A stretch of 64,000 nt of DNA from contig JADKIH010000007.1 of NCBI GenBank assembly GCA_016721305.1, positions 124,001-188,000 on the forward strand. Reading direction: 5' to 3'. Of the stretch, positions 17,908 to 27,220 are shown piece by piece. Position 1 is the first letter of the stretch; every line of letters starts with the position of its first letter. Origin of the DNA: Bacteroidota bacterium. Lineage in GTDB: Bacteria; Bacteroidota; Bacteroidia; AKYH767-A; 2013-40CM-41-45. Made by a program: the position numbers and the translations under genes. The notes under the pieces were generated by a model. That model was not told the origin of the DNA. It made no database searches and saw only the letters and a program-made list of their open reading frames with translations.

Positions 17908-19149
17908 TCAGAACGCAGCAATTTTATCCGACATATATTCTCCGGCTTTCAGTTTCACATACGCTTTGCGGAAGGCTTCGATAGTATATGTAACATCTTC
18001 GAGAGTATGTACGGCAGTAGGAATTAATCGGAGAATGATAATACCCTTTGGAACGACAGGATAAACGACCATAGAACAGAAGATATCGTAGTTCTCACGC
18101 ATATCGTAAATCAGGTTGGTTGCTTCACCGATGGTACCGTTCATGTAAACAGGAGTAACCGGAGATTGTGTTTTACCAATATCAAATCCGGCTTCTTTCA
18201 GTCCGTTTTGAAGCGCATTCACTACTTTCCAGAGATTGTCTTTCAATTCCGGTTTTGTGCGAAGCAATTCCAAACGTTTAAGAGCGCCTGTAACCAGAGC
18301 AGAAGGCATCGACTTGGCGAAAATCTGCGAACGCATATTGTAACGCAGGTATTCAACAATGTCTTCACGACTTGAAATGAATCCTCCGATCATCGCCATA
18401 CTCTTGGCAAAGGTTCCGAAGTAAATATCGATTTCATCCTGAACGCCTTGTTCTTCACCGGTACCTGCACCGGTTTTACCCATTGTGCCGAAACCGTGAG
18501 CATCGTCAACAAAGAGACGGAACTGGAATTTCTTTTTTAAGGCAACGATATCTTTCAAACGACCCATATCACCGCTCATACCAAAGACGCCTTCAGTAAT
18601 CACTAAGATAGAACCGCCTGTTTCTTCAACAATACGTGTAGCTCTTTCTAATTGCTTTTCGCAGTTTGCGATATCATTATGAGGAAAAACAAAACGTTTT
18701 CCCATGTGTAAGCGAACACCGTCGATAATACAAGCGTGGCTTTCGCTGTCGTAAACAATAACATCATGACGATCAACCAGGCAATCAATGGCCGAAACCA
18801 TTCCCTGATAACCGTAATTGAGCAGAATAGTATCTTCTTTGCTCATGAAGGCTGAAAGTTCATTTTCAAGCTGTTCATGCTGATTCGTATTGCCCGACAT
18901 CATTCTTGCACCCATCGGAGAAGCGAAACCATAATTGATAGCGCCTTCTGTATCAGCTTTCCGAACGTCAGGATGATTGGCTAAACCAAGATAATTATTC
19001 AGACTCCAAACCAATCGTTCTTTTCCACGAAATACCATTCTCGTTCCGATATCACCTTCCAGTTTTGGAAAAGTAAAATAACCATGAGAATCTTTCGCAT
19101 GCTGACCAATTGGTCCACGATTCTTTTTTAATTTTTCAAATAAATCCAC
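17908..19149 (-). CDS. PLP-dependent alpha-oxoamine synthase family enzyme
   Basis: This is a fold-type I PLP enzyme of 413 residues related to serine palmitoyltransferase, 2-amino-3-ketobutyrate CoA ligase and BioF, which condense an amino acid with an acyl-CoA. Visible are DSESHAC (134-140, PLP-stacking His), VDDAHGFGTMG (214-224, PLP-binding Asp and His) and GTFAKSM with the Schiff-base Lys249. The sphingolipid-type GTFAKS motif and the phylum make a lipid role attractive, but the N-terminal part differs from classic SPT and Bacteroidota carry several paralogues. The substrate is therefore left open. Confidence 0.82.
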   Translation of the reverse strand: MDLFEKLKKNRGPIGQHAKDSHGYFTFPKLEGDIGTRMVFRGKERLVWSLNNYLGLANHPDVRKADTEGAINYGFASPMGARMMSGNTNQHEQLENELSAFMSKEDTILLNYGYQGMVSAIDCLVDRHDVIVYDSESHACIIDGVRLHMGKRFVFPHNDIANCEKQLERATRIVEETGGSILVITEGVFGMSGDMGRLKDIVALKKKFQFRLFVDDAHGFGTMGKTGAGTGEEQGVQDEIDIYFGTFAKSMAMIGGFISSREDIVEYLRYNMRSQIFAKSMPSALVTGALKRLELLRTKPELKDNLWKVVNALQNGLKEAGFDIGKTQSPVTPVYMNGTIGEATNLIYDMRENYDIFCSMVVYPVVPKGIIILRLIPTAVHTLEDVTYTIEAFRKAYVKLKAGEYMSDKIAAF

Positions 19150-19611
19150 TTTTATTATTCTTTAATGATTCACAAAAACACTGATAACTTCGATGAAAAG
19201 AAGTTTTAGTAAACCTTGTTAAACACGCCAAATTTAAGCACGATGAAGGCAAAAGTAACTCTTTTGGTTTAAAAACCAAGGAAATTTTCAAACAAGGGGG
19301 TGTTGTTAACTTGCCAGTATGGCCCGACACGATGGATTGAATTAAGAATTTAGAGTTCAAAATTTGGAAAAATTGGGATGCAACAGCAGGGGAAAGCATG
19401 TAAACTTCACCCTTATGTTTTGAATATCAATACATTAAGCTGTCTCAAAAAATAGTGTCTAAGCCATGATTTAGTGCTTTGGGTTCTAAATTAGAAAAGG
19501 CCTAAAAGCGGTTGGATTCAGCACATTATCAGCCCGGTTGACCGATAATTCAGCCAAACATCAACGTGTTCTAGCTTTTTTAATGCACTTTTGGCGCTCG
19601 AAAAAATCCAT
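19150..19611. other. Intergenic region between divergent genes
   Basis: It holds the promoter element of the alpha-oxoamine synthase (19229-19236) and a short GAATTTAGAGTTCAAAATTTGG stretch of the GAATT repeat type. I see no coding sequence, RNA gene or terminator in the remaining 400 bases. Confidence 0.5.
19229..19236 (-). promoter_or_regulatory. Predicted -7 promoter element of the alpha-oxoamine synthase gene
   Basis: The minus strand reads TAAATTTG (perfect TAnnTTTG), 79 bases before the ATG at 19149, which leaves a leader of about 75 bases. Confidence 0.4.
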
Positions 19612-21996
19612 ATGAAAATTAAAAATCTACTATTAGTGGGATTGGTCCTGCTGGGTTTCCAAAGTTTCGGACAAAACATTCAACTGGCTGCCAATTTAAG
19701 TTATGGTAACAGTGCTTTGGCAAATATTGGCGGTTACGTCGATTCTTTAGGAAACGAATATGCGTTAGTCGGAACCGATTTCGGTTTGTCCATCGTCGAT
19801 GTCACAGACCCTGCTAATCCGGTGATCAGATTCACCGTCAATGGTCCATCGTCTGATTGGCGTGAAGTGAAAACGTACAGAAAATATGCTTACGTTACTA
19901 CAGAAGGCGGTGGTGGCTTACAAATAATCGATCTCTCTAATTTGCCGGCAACGATTAACTCTCATAATTGGACAGGCGATGCAGCGATTTCCGGACAATT
20001 GTCATCTATACATGCTTTGCATTGCGATACGGCGAAAGGATTTCTTTACTTGTATGGTAGCAATATCGGTTCAGGTCAGTCATTGTTTATCGATTTAGCT
20101 GATCCGTGGAATCCACATTATGCAGGTTCGTATACTTTTCCGGGTTCAGGAAATGATCGGTATGTGCATGATGGATTTGTTGTGAACGACACGATGTATG
20201 AATCTCATATTTACTCAGGCTTCTGTGCAATCGTTGAAGTAAGCGACAAGGCGAATCCGGTACTATTAGCTACGATTTCTACACCAACGAACTTTACTCA
20301 TAACACCTGGCTTTCCGACGATCATAAAACGCTCTTTACGACTGACGAAAACAGTGCATCATATCTGGGCATTTTTGATATTCATGATTTGGCAAATATT
20401 ACGGAAATCGGTCGTTGGCAAACGGCTCCCGGTTCAGGCTCCATTATTCACAATACGCATATCCTGAATGACTACGCAATTACTTCGTGGTACACGCAGG
20501 GCGTTGTGATTACCGATGTTGCGCGTCCGCACAATCCGATAGAAGTAGGGCATTACGATACATATCCTGCTTCCGATGGAAACGGATTTTTCGGTTGCTG
20601 GGGTGTGTACCCATTCCTGCCTTCGGGAAATTTAGTTGCATCCGACATCAACAATGGTCTTTTCGTTTTAACTCCGACTTATGTGCGAGCTTGCTACCTC
20701 GAAGGAATAGTAACCGACAGTGTAACCGGCGCATTTTTAAATGGTGCAGTCGTAGAAATTCTAACAACAGGAATTACAAAGTCTTCTGATTTAAGCGGAC
20801 AATACGCTACAGGTACGGCAACGGCAGGCACTTACGATATCCGAATTAGCAAATCAGGTTATTATACTCGTACCATGACAGGAGTGAGTCTTGTTAACGG
20901 TGTACTGACGACACTGGATGTAAAACTAGTGCCTTTCCAAACATTCGCTTTTAGTGGACATGTGAACGATTCAATTTCGGCTGCAGGAATTGCGAATGCT
21001 TCCATCGTGTTATCATCAACAAATGGACTTACCTACACAGCAACAACAAATGCTTCCGGAGATATTATTTTCCCTGCCGTAGTTCCCGATACATACACGC
21101 TTTATGCAGGTAAGTGGGGCTATCGTACTACTTGCGGAACGGTTACATTAGTTCCGGGCGACTCGGTGAATACACTGCTTGCGCAAGGATATTACGATGA
21201 CTTTACATTCGATTTCGGCTGGACGGTAAGCGGTACTTCAGGAAACGCATGGGAAAGAGGAGAACCGACCGGAACATTCGACGGAAACAGTACAGAGATC
21301 AATCCTGAATACGATGCTTCGGGCGATTGCGGCGACCAATGCTTCGTTACCGATAACGGTGGATCTCCATATAACAATCATGATGTGGATAATGGAAATA
21401 CCATCCTGACTTCTCCTGTTTTCGATGCAACGATCTATCAAACGGCAACATTGTCATACTACCGCCGTTACCTCGATATCAATGGTACCGGCCAACCAAA
21501 CGATACAATGAAGGTTTATCTGACCGACGGCGTATCAACCGTACTTGTTGAATCGGTAGGTCCAAATGCAAGTGGAAACGGCACATGGGTTCACAAAACC
21601 TTTACGTTGGGGTCATTAATGACGGCCGGAACCAATATGCAAATCCGTGTGGAAGTAGCTGACAATACCCCCGGTAATATCGTTGAAGGCTCATTCGACC
21701 AGTTCGAAATTACAGGTCAGCTCGTTAACGGAATCGGTACAATGGCAAAAAACGACCATATCACGGCCTTCCCTAATCCGTTCAGCAAATCAATTGCAAT
21801 TTCTTATGAATTAGGCAATTATAACTCAACTGCTCATCTGATTATTCGTGACATTACAGGACGTATAGTCGAGGAAACCGATCATTTATCACAGCAAGGA
21901 AGCATTACCTTAGGTGAGGAGTTAAATCCGGGAATTTATCTGACCGAATTATGGAATGGAAACAATCGAACGCTTTGCAAAATAGTTAAGCAATAA
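19612..21996 (+). CDS. Choice-of-anchor B family protein with T9SS type A sorting domain
   Basis: This is a secreted protein of 794 residues. The ATG at 19612 gives a signal peptide (MKIKNLLLVGLVLL...SFGQ); an in-frame codon 7 residues earlier is less likely. Residues 25-360 are LVIVD-type propeller repeats (LSIVDVTDPANPV, LQIIDLSNL). Next come two carboxypeptidase-regulatory-like folds (about 360-515), a jellyroll-like domain of about 190 residues with CGDQCFVTDNGG, and a C-terminal sorting domain (FPNPFSKS, RDITGRIV, PGIYLTELWN, CKIVKQ). The last directs it through the T9SS to the surface. It is paralogous to 58055-59632. No catalytic function is apparent. Confidence 0.9.
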   Translation: MKIKNLLLVGLVLLGFQSFGQNIQLAANLSYGNSALANIGGYVDSLGNEYALVGTDFGLSIVDVTDPANPVIRFTVNGPSSDWREVKTYRKYAYVTTEGGGGLQIIDLSNLPATINSHNWTGDAAISGQLSSIHALHCDTAKGFLYLYGSNIGSGQSLFIDLADPWNPHYAGSYTFPGSGNDRYVHDGFVVNDTMYESHIYSGFCAIVEVSDKANPVLLATISTPTNFTHNTWLSDDHKTLFTTDENSASYLGIFDIHDLANITEIGRWQTAPGSGSIIHNTHILNDYAITSWYTQGVVITDVARPHNPIEVGHYDTYPASDGNGFFGCWGVYPFLPSGNLVASDINNGLFVLTPTYVRACYLEGIVTDSVTGAFLNGAVVEILTTGITKSSDLSGQYATGTATAGTYDIRISKSGYYTRTMTGVSLVNGVLTTLDVKLVPFQTFAFSGHVNDSISAAGIANASIVLSSTNGLTYTATTNASGDIIFPAVVPDTYTLYAGKWGYRTTCGTVTLVPGDSVNTLLAQGYYDDFTFDFGWTVSGTSGNAWERGEPTGTFDGNSTEINPEYDASGDCGDQCFVTDNGGSPYNNHDVDNGNTILTSPVFDATIYQTATLSYYRRYLDINGTGQPNDTMKVYLTDGVSTVLVESVGPNASGNGTWVHKTFTLGSLMTAGTNMQIRVEVADNTPGNIVEGSFDQFEITGQLVNGIGTMAKNDHITAFPNPFSKSIAISYELGNYNSTAHLIIRDITGRIVEETDHLSQQGSITLGEELNPGIYLTELWNGNNRTLCKIVKQ

Positions 21997-22012
21997 ATTC
22001 GTTTTCAATTAA

Positions 22013-22050
22013 AAAAAGAGCCTTTTCCGGATATGGAAAAGGCTCTTTTT
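22013..22050 (+). terminator. Intrinsic terminator between T9SS gene and bamD
   Basis: AAAAAGAGCCTTTTCC (22013-22028) pairs with GGAAAAGGCTCTTTTT (22035-22050) around a 6-base loop, with T tract. It ends just before the bamD promoter. Confidence 0.85.
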
Positions 22051-22051
22051 A

Positions 22052-22081
22052 TTGAAAGAACCAAAGAAAATATTATCTTTG
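22052..22081 (+). promoter_or_regulatory. Predicted bamD promoter, near-leaderless
   Basis: TTG (22052-22054) is followed after 19 bases by TATCTTTG (22074-22081), the -33/-7 arrangement of the Bacteroidota primary sigma factor. Only 7 bases separate the -7 element from the ATG, so the mRNA would have almost no leader. Confidence 0.55.
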
Positions 22082-22088
22082 CACGCCT

Positions 22089-22904
22089 ATGAAATTTAGA
22101 CTAGTTGTAGTCGGCCTGTTGGCCGTCCTTTTTCTTGCTTCCTGCAGCCATTATAACAAAATGCTCAAGAGCAGGGATTATGATGCAAAGCTTGAATATG
22201 CTGTAAAGCTTTACAACAAAGGCGATTATTTCAAAGCACTTCCTTTACTGGAAGAGTTGATTACGGTTTACCGCGGTACGAAGAAAGCCGAGCAGACGTA
22301 TTACTACTATGCTTACACGAATTACCGCATTGGCGATTACGAAACGGCGGCATATGATTTCGACAATTTCACGAAAACATATTCGTCGAGTGAGTTTGCG
22401 GAAGAATGTGCTTTCATGCATGCATATTGCTACTATGAAAGTTCACCGTTGTATTCATTGGATCAATCTAATACTCAAAAAGCGATCAATGAATTGCAAT
22501 TATATATCGACCGCTATCCGCAGAGCAAGAAAATTGACGAGTGCAACACACTAATCGATAAGCTTCGCGAAAAGTTAGAACGTAAAGACTTTGAAATTGC
22601 CGACCTGTATTTTCACACGGACGCATTCAAAGCAGCAGTAACCTGCTACAAAAATATTTTGCACGATTATCCTGCAACTAAATACCGCGAAGAAGTGATG
22701 TTTAAAATCGTCAAAGCTTCGTATCTTTTAGCTGAAGGAAGTGTAGATGAGAAAAAAGTGGAGCGCTACAATGCAACATTGACAGCGTATGCAGAGTTTG
22801 CCAATGCTTTCCCGACAAGCAAGTGGAAAGATAAAGCCGACGATGTGTATCAGTCAACGCAAAAGCGTCTCGAGAAGTTAACAAATAAATTGGTTCAGAA
22901 ATAA
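22089..22904 (+). CDS. bamD: Outer membrane protein assembly factor BamD
   Basis: This is the lipoprotein component of the BAM complex, which folds beta-barrels into the outer membrane. The signal peptide ends LFLASC with Cys near residue 19. Five TPR-like helical repeats follow (KLYNKGDYFKALPLLEELI, YRIGDYETAAYDFDNF, DRYPQSKKIDECN, FKAAVTCYKNILHDYP, and the C-terminal AYAEFANAFPTSKWKDKA). The 271 residues are normal for the family. It opens the conserved set bamD-rpoZ-coaBC-DUF4835, with 13 bases to rpoZ. Confidence 0.94.
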   Translation: MKFRLVVVGLLAVLFLASCSHYNKMLKSRDYDAKLEYAVKLYNKGDYFKALPLLEELITVYRGTKKAEQTYYYYAYTNYRIGDYETAAYDFDNFTKTYSSSEFAEECAFMHAYCYYESSPLYSLDQSNTQKAINELQLYIDRYPQSKKIDECNTLIDKLREKLERKDFEIADLYFHTDAFKAAVTCYKNILHDYPATKYREEVMFKIVKASYLLAEGSVDEKKVERYNATLTAYAEFANAFPTSKWKDKADDVYQSTQKRLEKLTNKLVQK

Positions 22905-22917
22905 TAAATCCATCAAC

Positions 22918-23247
22918 ATGAGCTACAAATCAGAAGTAAGCACAACGGTTACACGCAACGTACCTGATTTCGATATGAAAACAGGAAATGTTTATGAATC
23001 GTTAGTTGTCATTGCAAAACGCGCTAACCAGATTGCCTCTGAAATGAAAGAAGAGCTGAATTCTAAACTTTCAGAATTCAATTCATCGACAGATAATCTC
23101 GAAGAGGTTTTCGAAAACCGCGAGCAAATCGAAATCTCGAAATATTACGAGCGTCTTCCTAAACCGACATTGATCGCGATTCAGGAATTCACCGATCATA
23201 AAATTTATTTCCGTAATCCTTCTAAGGAAAACCAAAGCGGACAATAA
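22918..23247 (+). CDS. rpoZ: DNA-directed RNA polymerase omega subunit
   Basis: This 109-residue Bacteroidota form of the omega subunit helps RNA polymerase assembly. The omega signature is seen in GNVYESLVVIAKRANQIASE (about 28-47). An Asp/Glu-rich linker and a C-terminal ERLPKPTLIAIQEF extension typical of the phylum follow. Its place between bamD and coaBC is the conserved one and supports the call. Confidence 0.9.
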   Translation: MSYKSEVSTTVTRNVPDFDMKTGNVYESLVVIAKRANQIASEMKEELNSKLSEFNSSTDNLEEVFENREQIEISKYYERLPKPTLIAIQEFTDHKIYFRNPSKENQSGQ

Positions 23248-23324
23248 TCGTTCTTTAAAACATGTTATGAAATAAATCCAAGACCCTGGAGTTTTGGATT
23301 TTTTCATTTCTGTACCTGAAGACA

Positions 23325-24527
23325 ATGAGAGGAAAAAGAATAGTGCTTGGCGTCACCGGCAGTATTGCGGCTTACAAATCTGCATTACTTGTTCGCTTAT
23401 TGGTGAAAGCCGGCGCCGAGGTAAAAGTCATCATGACTCCTTCGGCATCCGATTTCGTAACGCCCTTAACTCTTTCCGTACTCTCGAAAAACCCTGTTCT
23501 TACTGCGTTCACTGATGCCGAAAGCGGGCAATGGAATAATCATATCGACCTTGGTCTCTGGGCCGATGCGTTGGTAATTGCTCCTGCAACGGCAAATACG
23601 CTTGCTGCAATGGCCGATGGTGTTTGCGATAATTTATTACTGGCTGTTTATTTGTCGGCGCGTTGTCCGGTTTTCATTTCACCGGCAATGGATCTCGATA
23701 TGCTTAAGCATCCGGGAACTCAGGCAAACATTGCAAAGCTTCGTACTTACGGTAATCATATTATTGCACCGACCGATGGTGAATTAGCCAGCGGTTTGTC
23801 AGGTGAAGGACGAATGGAAGAGCCTGAGAACATCTTTAGCATTCTCGATAATTTCTTCCATGCGAATCTTCCACTGCGAGGCAAAAGAGCATTGGTCACC
23901 GCAGGCTCAACGTACGAAGCAATAGACCCCGTGCGGTTCTTTGGTAATCGTTCATCCGGTACAATGGGTTTTGCCTTGGCCGAAAGTCTGGCTAATCTGG
24001 GTGCCGATGTCACTTTAATCAGTGGTCCGACTCACCTGAATGTTGAAAATCGTTCTATCCGTCTTATTCGCATTGAAAGCGCTTCTGAAATGCATGCAGA
24101 ATGCATGAAGTATTTCCCGGAAATGGAATTTACGATCATGGCTGCAGCCGTGGCTGATTACCGCCCGGAAAATCCGGCCGGAGAAAAGATCAAAAAGAAA
24201 AATGATTCTCTTTCCGTTTCGTTAGTGGCAACAGCCGACATTCTGAAAGAAATGGGAGCGAAGAAAAAAGCCGGACAAACACTTATTGGCTTTGCTCTTG
24301 AAACGGAGAATGAAACAGAAAATGCGAAATCGAAACTCGATAAAAAGAATCTCGATTACATAATATTAAACTCCCTACGTGATGAAGGAGCCGGATTTAA
24401 CTCTGACACTAATCGCGTGACAATTTTCGGAAGGAATGGAACTGAAACTGTTCTAAGCCTGAAATCGAAAACGGATATTGCAAAAGAAATTATCAATTTA
24501 CTCATCTCGTCTAATCCATCTCAATAA
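23325..24527 (+). CDS. coaBC: Bifunctional phosphopantothenoylcysteine decarboxylase/phosphopantothenate-cysteine ligase
   Basis: CoaBC makes 4'-phosphopantetheine for coenzyme A. The FMN-dependent CoaC part (1-185) has GVTGSIAAYKS, the catalytic His in WNNHIDLGLW, and ISPAMDLDM. The CTP-dependent CoaB part (190-400) has VTAGSTYEAIDPVRF, GNRSSGTMG, MAAAVADYRP, and the KIKKK nucleotide loop. The 400 residues are complete. It is followed by the DUF4835 gene after 6 bases. Confidence 0.96.
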   Translation: MRGKRIVLGVTGSIAAYKSALLVRLLVKAGAEVKVIMTPSASDFVTPLTLSVLSKNPVLTAFTDAESGQWNNHIDLGLWADALVIAPATANTLAAMADGVCDNLLLAVYLSARCPVFISPAMDLDMLKHPGTQANIAKLRTYGNHIIAPTDGELASGLSGEGRMEEPENIFSILDNFFHANLPLRGKRALVTAGSTYEAIDPVRFFGNRSSGTMGFALAESLANLGADVTLISGPTHLNVENRSIRLIRIESASEMHAECMKYFPEMEFTIMAAAVADYRPENPAGEKIKKKNDSLSVSLVATADILKEMGAKKKAGQTLIGFALETENETENAKSKLDKKNLDYIILNSLRDEGAGFNSDTNRVTIFGRNGTETVLSLKSKTDIAKEIINLLISSNPSQ

Positions 24528-24533
24528 TCAATC

Positions 24534-25460
24534 ATGATGAAAGTTCGGATTTTCATTTTCGCCATCATCAGCCTCTTGGCTATCGGAGCGAATGCTCAGG
24601 AGTTAAATTGTCAAATCTCCATTATGACCCCGCAAATTCAGGCGAGCGATAAGTCTATTTATGATAAGCTTCAGACTGACCTGCGCGATTTCATGAACAA
24701 TAGAAAATGGACGAGCGATGAATTTCTCAATCAGGAGAGAATTGAATGTAGTTTTGTGATTACGATTTCCGATCGTCCATCGACAGATGAGTTCAAGGCT
24801 AATATTCAGATTCAATCACGTCGCCCTGTTTACAAAAGCTCCTACAACACGCCAATGTTCAATCACCAGGACAATAATTTTACTTTTAAATACGTCCAGG
24901 ATCAGTTGATTGAATTCGACGAATCGAATATCAGTTCAAATCTCACCGCCGTCCTTGCATATTATGCATATATCGTAATCGGCCTCGACTACGATTCGTT
25001 TTCTCCGGAAGGAGGATCGCCTTATTTTGCAAAAGCTCAGACGATCGTAAATAATGCGCAGAGCTTACCGGATATTGGATGGAGAGCATTTGAATCGACA
25101 CGTAACCGATACTGGTTGGTCGAAAACTTAATGAATGTTTCTTTCAAGCCCTTGCGTAATTTCATTTACACCTACCACCGTCAGGGCTTTGATAAATTTT
25201 CCGACAATATTACTGACTCAAGAATGGCTGTTACTGAATCAATGAAAGATTTGCGCAAAGTATACCAGGATAAGCCAAATTCATTTCTGATGCAGGCTTT
25301 CTTTACTGCAAAAGTTGATGAGATTATCAATTTGTATTCACAAGCTACATCAAATGAGAAAAATGATGTAATTCAAATATTAAGTCTGGTAGATCCGGCG
25401 AACACGCTGAAATACCAGGGAATCATGACAACAACTCCTGCCGCCGGCGGCGGGAAGTAA
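24534..25460 (+). CDS. porD: DUF4835 family protein (PorD-type)
   Basis: This periplasmic protein has a signal peptide (ending AIGANAQ) and 308 residues. It starts ELNCQISI and has the family's CSFVITISDRPSTDEFKANIQIQ-like beta segment, YYAYIVIGLDYDSFSPEGG and WRAFESTRNRYWLVENL. DUF4835 always sits next to coaBC in Bacteroidota and is annotated as T9SS protein PorD in recent schemes. I infer the T9SS link from that naming and not from the sequence itself. The recN gene that often comes next is replaced here by ychF. Confidence 0.82.
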   Translation: MMKVRIFIFAIISLLAIGANAQELNCQISIMTPQIQASDKSIYDKLQTDLRDFMNNRKWTSDEFLNQERIECSFVITISDRPSTDEFKANIQIQSRRPVYKSSYNTPMFNHQDNNFTFKYVQDQLIEFDESNISSNLTAVLAYYAYIVIGLDYDSFSPEGGSPYFAKAQTIVNNAQSLPDIGWRAFESTRNRYWLVENLMNVSFKPLRNFIYTYHRQGFDKFSDNITDSRMAVTESMKDLRKVYQDKPNSFLMQAFFTAKVDEIINLYSQATSNEKNDVIQILSLVDPANTLKYQGIMTTTPAAGGGK

Positions 25461-25488
25461 TTACTGACCGAATAGTATAATAGAAATT

Positions 25489-26589
25489 ATGGCACTGAAG
25501 TGTGGAATTGTAGGATTGCCGAACGTAGGCAAATCAACTTTGTTTAACTGTCTTTCGAATGCAAAAGCACAAGCGGCAAACTTTCCGTTTTGTACGATTG
25601 AACCAAATGTCGGAGTTATCACTCTTCCCGACGAACGACTGAATGAACTGGAGAAATTAGTTAAGCCGGAGCGTGTAGTTCCGACAACGACAGAAATCGT
25701 AGATATCGCCGGCCTGGTGAAAGGTGCCAGTAGAGGTGAAGGACTGGGAAATCAATTCCTCAGTAATATTCGCGAATGCGATGCAATCATTCACGTGATC
25801 CGTTGCTTCGAAGATCCGAATGTGGTACACGTCGATGGATCGGTAAATCCGGTACGCGATAAAGGAACGATCGATACTGAATTGCAATTAAAAGATCTCG
25901 AAAGTGTAGATAAGAAAATCGGACGTACAGAGAAGCTGGCGAAAATCGGCCAGGATAAAGAAGCAAAGAAATGCCTCGAAATTCTTCAGGTCTACAAAAA
26001 CCACCTAGAGCAGGGAAAATCTGCCCGTAGTGCGCCCGTGGCTCCGGAAGATGTTCGTTTCATCGACGATATATTTTTGCTTACAGCAAAACCAATTCTG
26101 TACGTCTGCAACGTAGATGAAGGATCAGTAATTACAGGCAACAAATACGTTGATCAACTCAAAGAAGAAATCAAAGGCGAGAATGCCGAAGTGTTGGTTA
26201 TTGCCGCAGCAATCGAAGCAGAAATAACTCAGTTAGATAGCTTCGAAGATCGTGCAGCATTCCTCAGTGATCTCGGACTCGAAGAATCAGGTGTTGCTAA
26301 ATTAATTAAAGCAGCTTATCGCTTATTGAATCTCTATACATATTTCACTGCCGGAGTTAAAGAAGTTCGTGCCTGGACGATAACAAAAGGCATGTTTGCA
26401 CCACAGGCAGCAGCTGTTATCCATACCGATTTTGAAAAAGGCTTTATCAAGGCAGAAGTTATTAAGTACCTCGACTTCCTCCAGTTCGGCTCTGAGTCAG
26501 CTTGTCGTGATGCAGGAAAATTGAGCATCGAAGGCAAGGAATATCTTGTTGGAGATGGCGATGTAATGCACTTCCGATTTAATGTCTAA
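25489..26589 (+). CDS. ychF: Redox-regulated ATPase YchF/OLA1
   Basis: YchF is an Obg-like P-loop protein that prefers ATP and interacts with ribosomes. Residues 8-17 are the P-loop GLPNVGKST. DIAGLVKGASRGEGLGNQFL (switch II region) follows, then CNVDEG in place of NKxD, and the C-terminal TGS domain with YFTAGVKEVRAW and the Ala-rich helix. 366 residues, complete. It follows the DUF4835 gene after 28 bases and precedes the rhomboid gene by 13. Confidence 0.96.
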   Translation: MALKCGIVGLPNVGKSTLFNCLSNAKAQAANFPFCTIEPNVGVITLPDERLNELEKLVKPERVVPTTTEIVDIAGLVKGASRGEGLGNQFLSNIRECDAIIHVIRCFEDPNVVHVDGSVNPVRDKGTIDTELQLKDLESVDKKIGRTEKLAKIGQDKEAKKCLEILQVYKNHLEQGKSARSAPVAPEDVRFIDDIFLLTAKPILYVCNVDEGSVITGNKYVDQLKEEIKGENAEVLVIAAAIEAEITQLDSFEDRAAFLSDLGLEESGVAKLIKAAYRLLNLYTYFTAGVKEVRAWTITKGMFAPQAAAVIHTDFEKGFIKAEVIKYLDFLQFGSESACRDAGKLSIEGKEYLVGDGDVMHFRFNV

Positions 26590-26602
26590 ATAATTTTACT
26601 CA

Positions 26603-27220
26603 ATGGTTTTTATTCTGATCGCTGTTACGGTAATTGTCAGTTTTATGGCCTTCTCCAATCAGGAGTTGATGCGTAAACTGATTTTCAATCCGTACATGAT
26701 TCAGACTCACAAGCAGTGGTATCGGTTTATCACGAGCGGATTTATTCATGCCGACCCGCTTCACCTTTTCGTGAATATGTTTGTGATGTATTCGTTCGGA
26801 ACAGCTGTGGAGCAAAACTTTCAGTTATACTTTGAGGAGAAAGCCTACTACTATTTATTCCTTCTGTATTTCGGAGGAATGATTACGTCCGTGCTGCCAA
26901 CGTTTAAAAGAAATCAGATGAATCCCGGCTATAATGCCTTGGGAGCTTCCGGTGCCGTAGCATCTTTGTTGTTCAGCTTCATATTATTCGAGCCGATGCA
27001 AAAGATTTACATTTTCGCCTTAGTTCCAATCCCGGCTATCGTATTCGGAATATTGTATATTGTTTATTGTCAGTATATGGACAGAAAGGGTGGCGATAAC
27101 GTAAATCACAGTGCGCACTTATGGGGCTCGGTTTTCGGGTTTATCTTTACCATTCTTTTAGAGCCATCCATTTTTTCGATCTTCCTCCAAAAACTGATTT
27201 ATTTCCGCAATGCCATCTAA
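26603..27220 (+). CDS. Rhomboid family intramembrane serine protease
   Basis: This six-helix membrane protease has 205 residues. The catalytic Ser lies in GASGA (Ser116, loop-helix 4) and the His in HSAHLWG (His172, helix 6). The oxyanion-loop HxxxN is present as HLFVNMFVMYSFG, preceded by WYRFITSGFIHADPLH. All elements needed for activity are present. The last 11 bases overlap gmhB, so the two are translated in a coupled way. The substrate is unknown. Confidence 0.92.
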   Translation: MVFILIAVTVIVSFMAFSNQELMRKLIFNPYMIQTHKQWYRFITSGFIHADPLHLFVNMFVMYSFGTAVEQNFQLYFEEKAYYYLFLLYFGGMITSVLPTFKRNQMNPGYNALGASGAVASLLFSFILFEPMQKIYIFALVPIPAIVFGILYIVYCQYMDRKGGDNVNHSAHLWGSVFGFIFTILLEPSIFSIFLQKLIYFRNAI

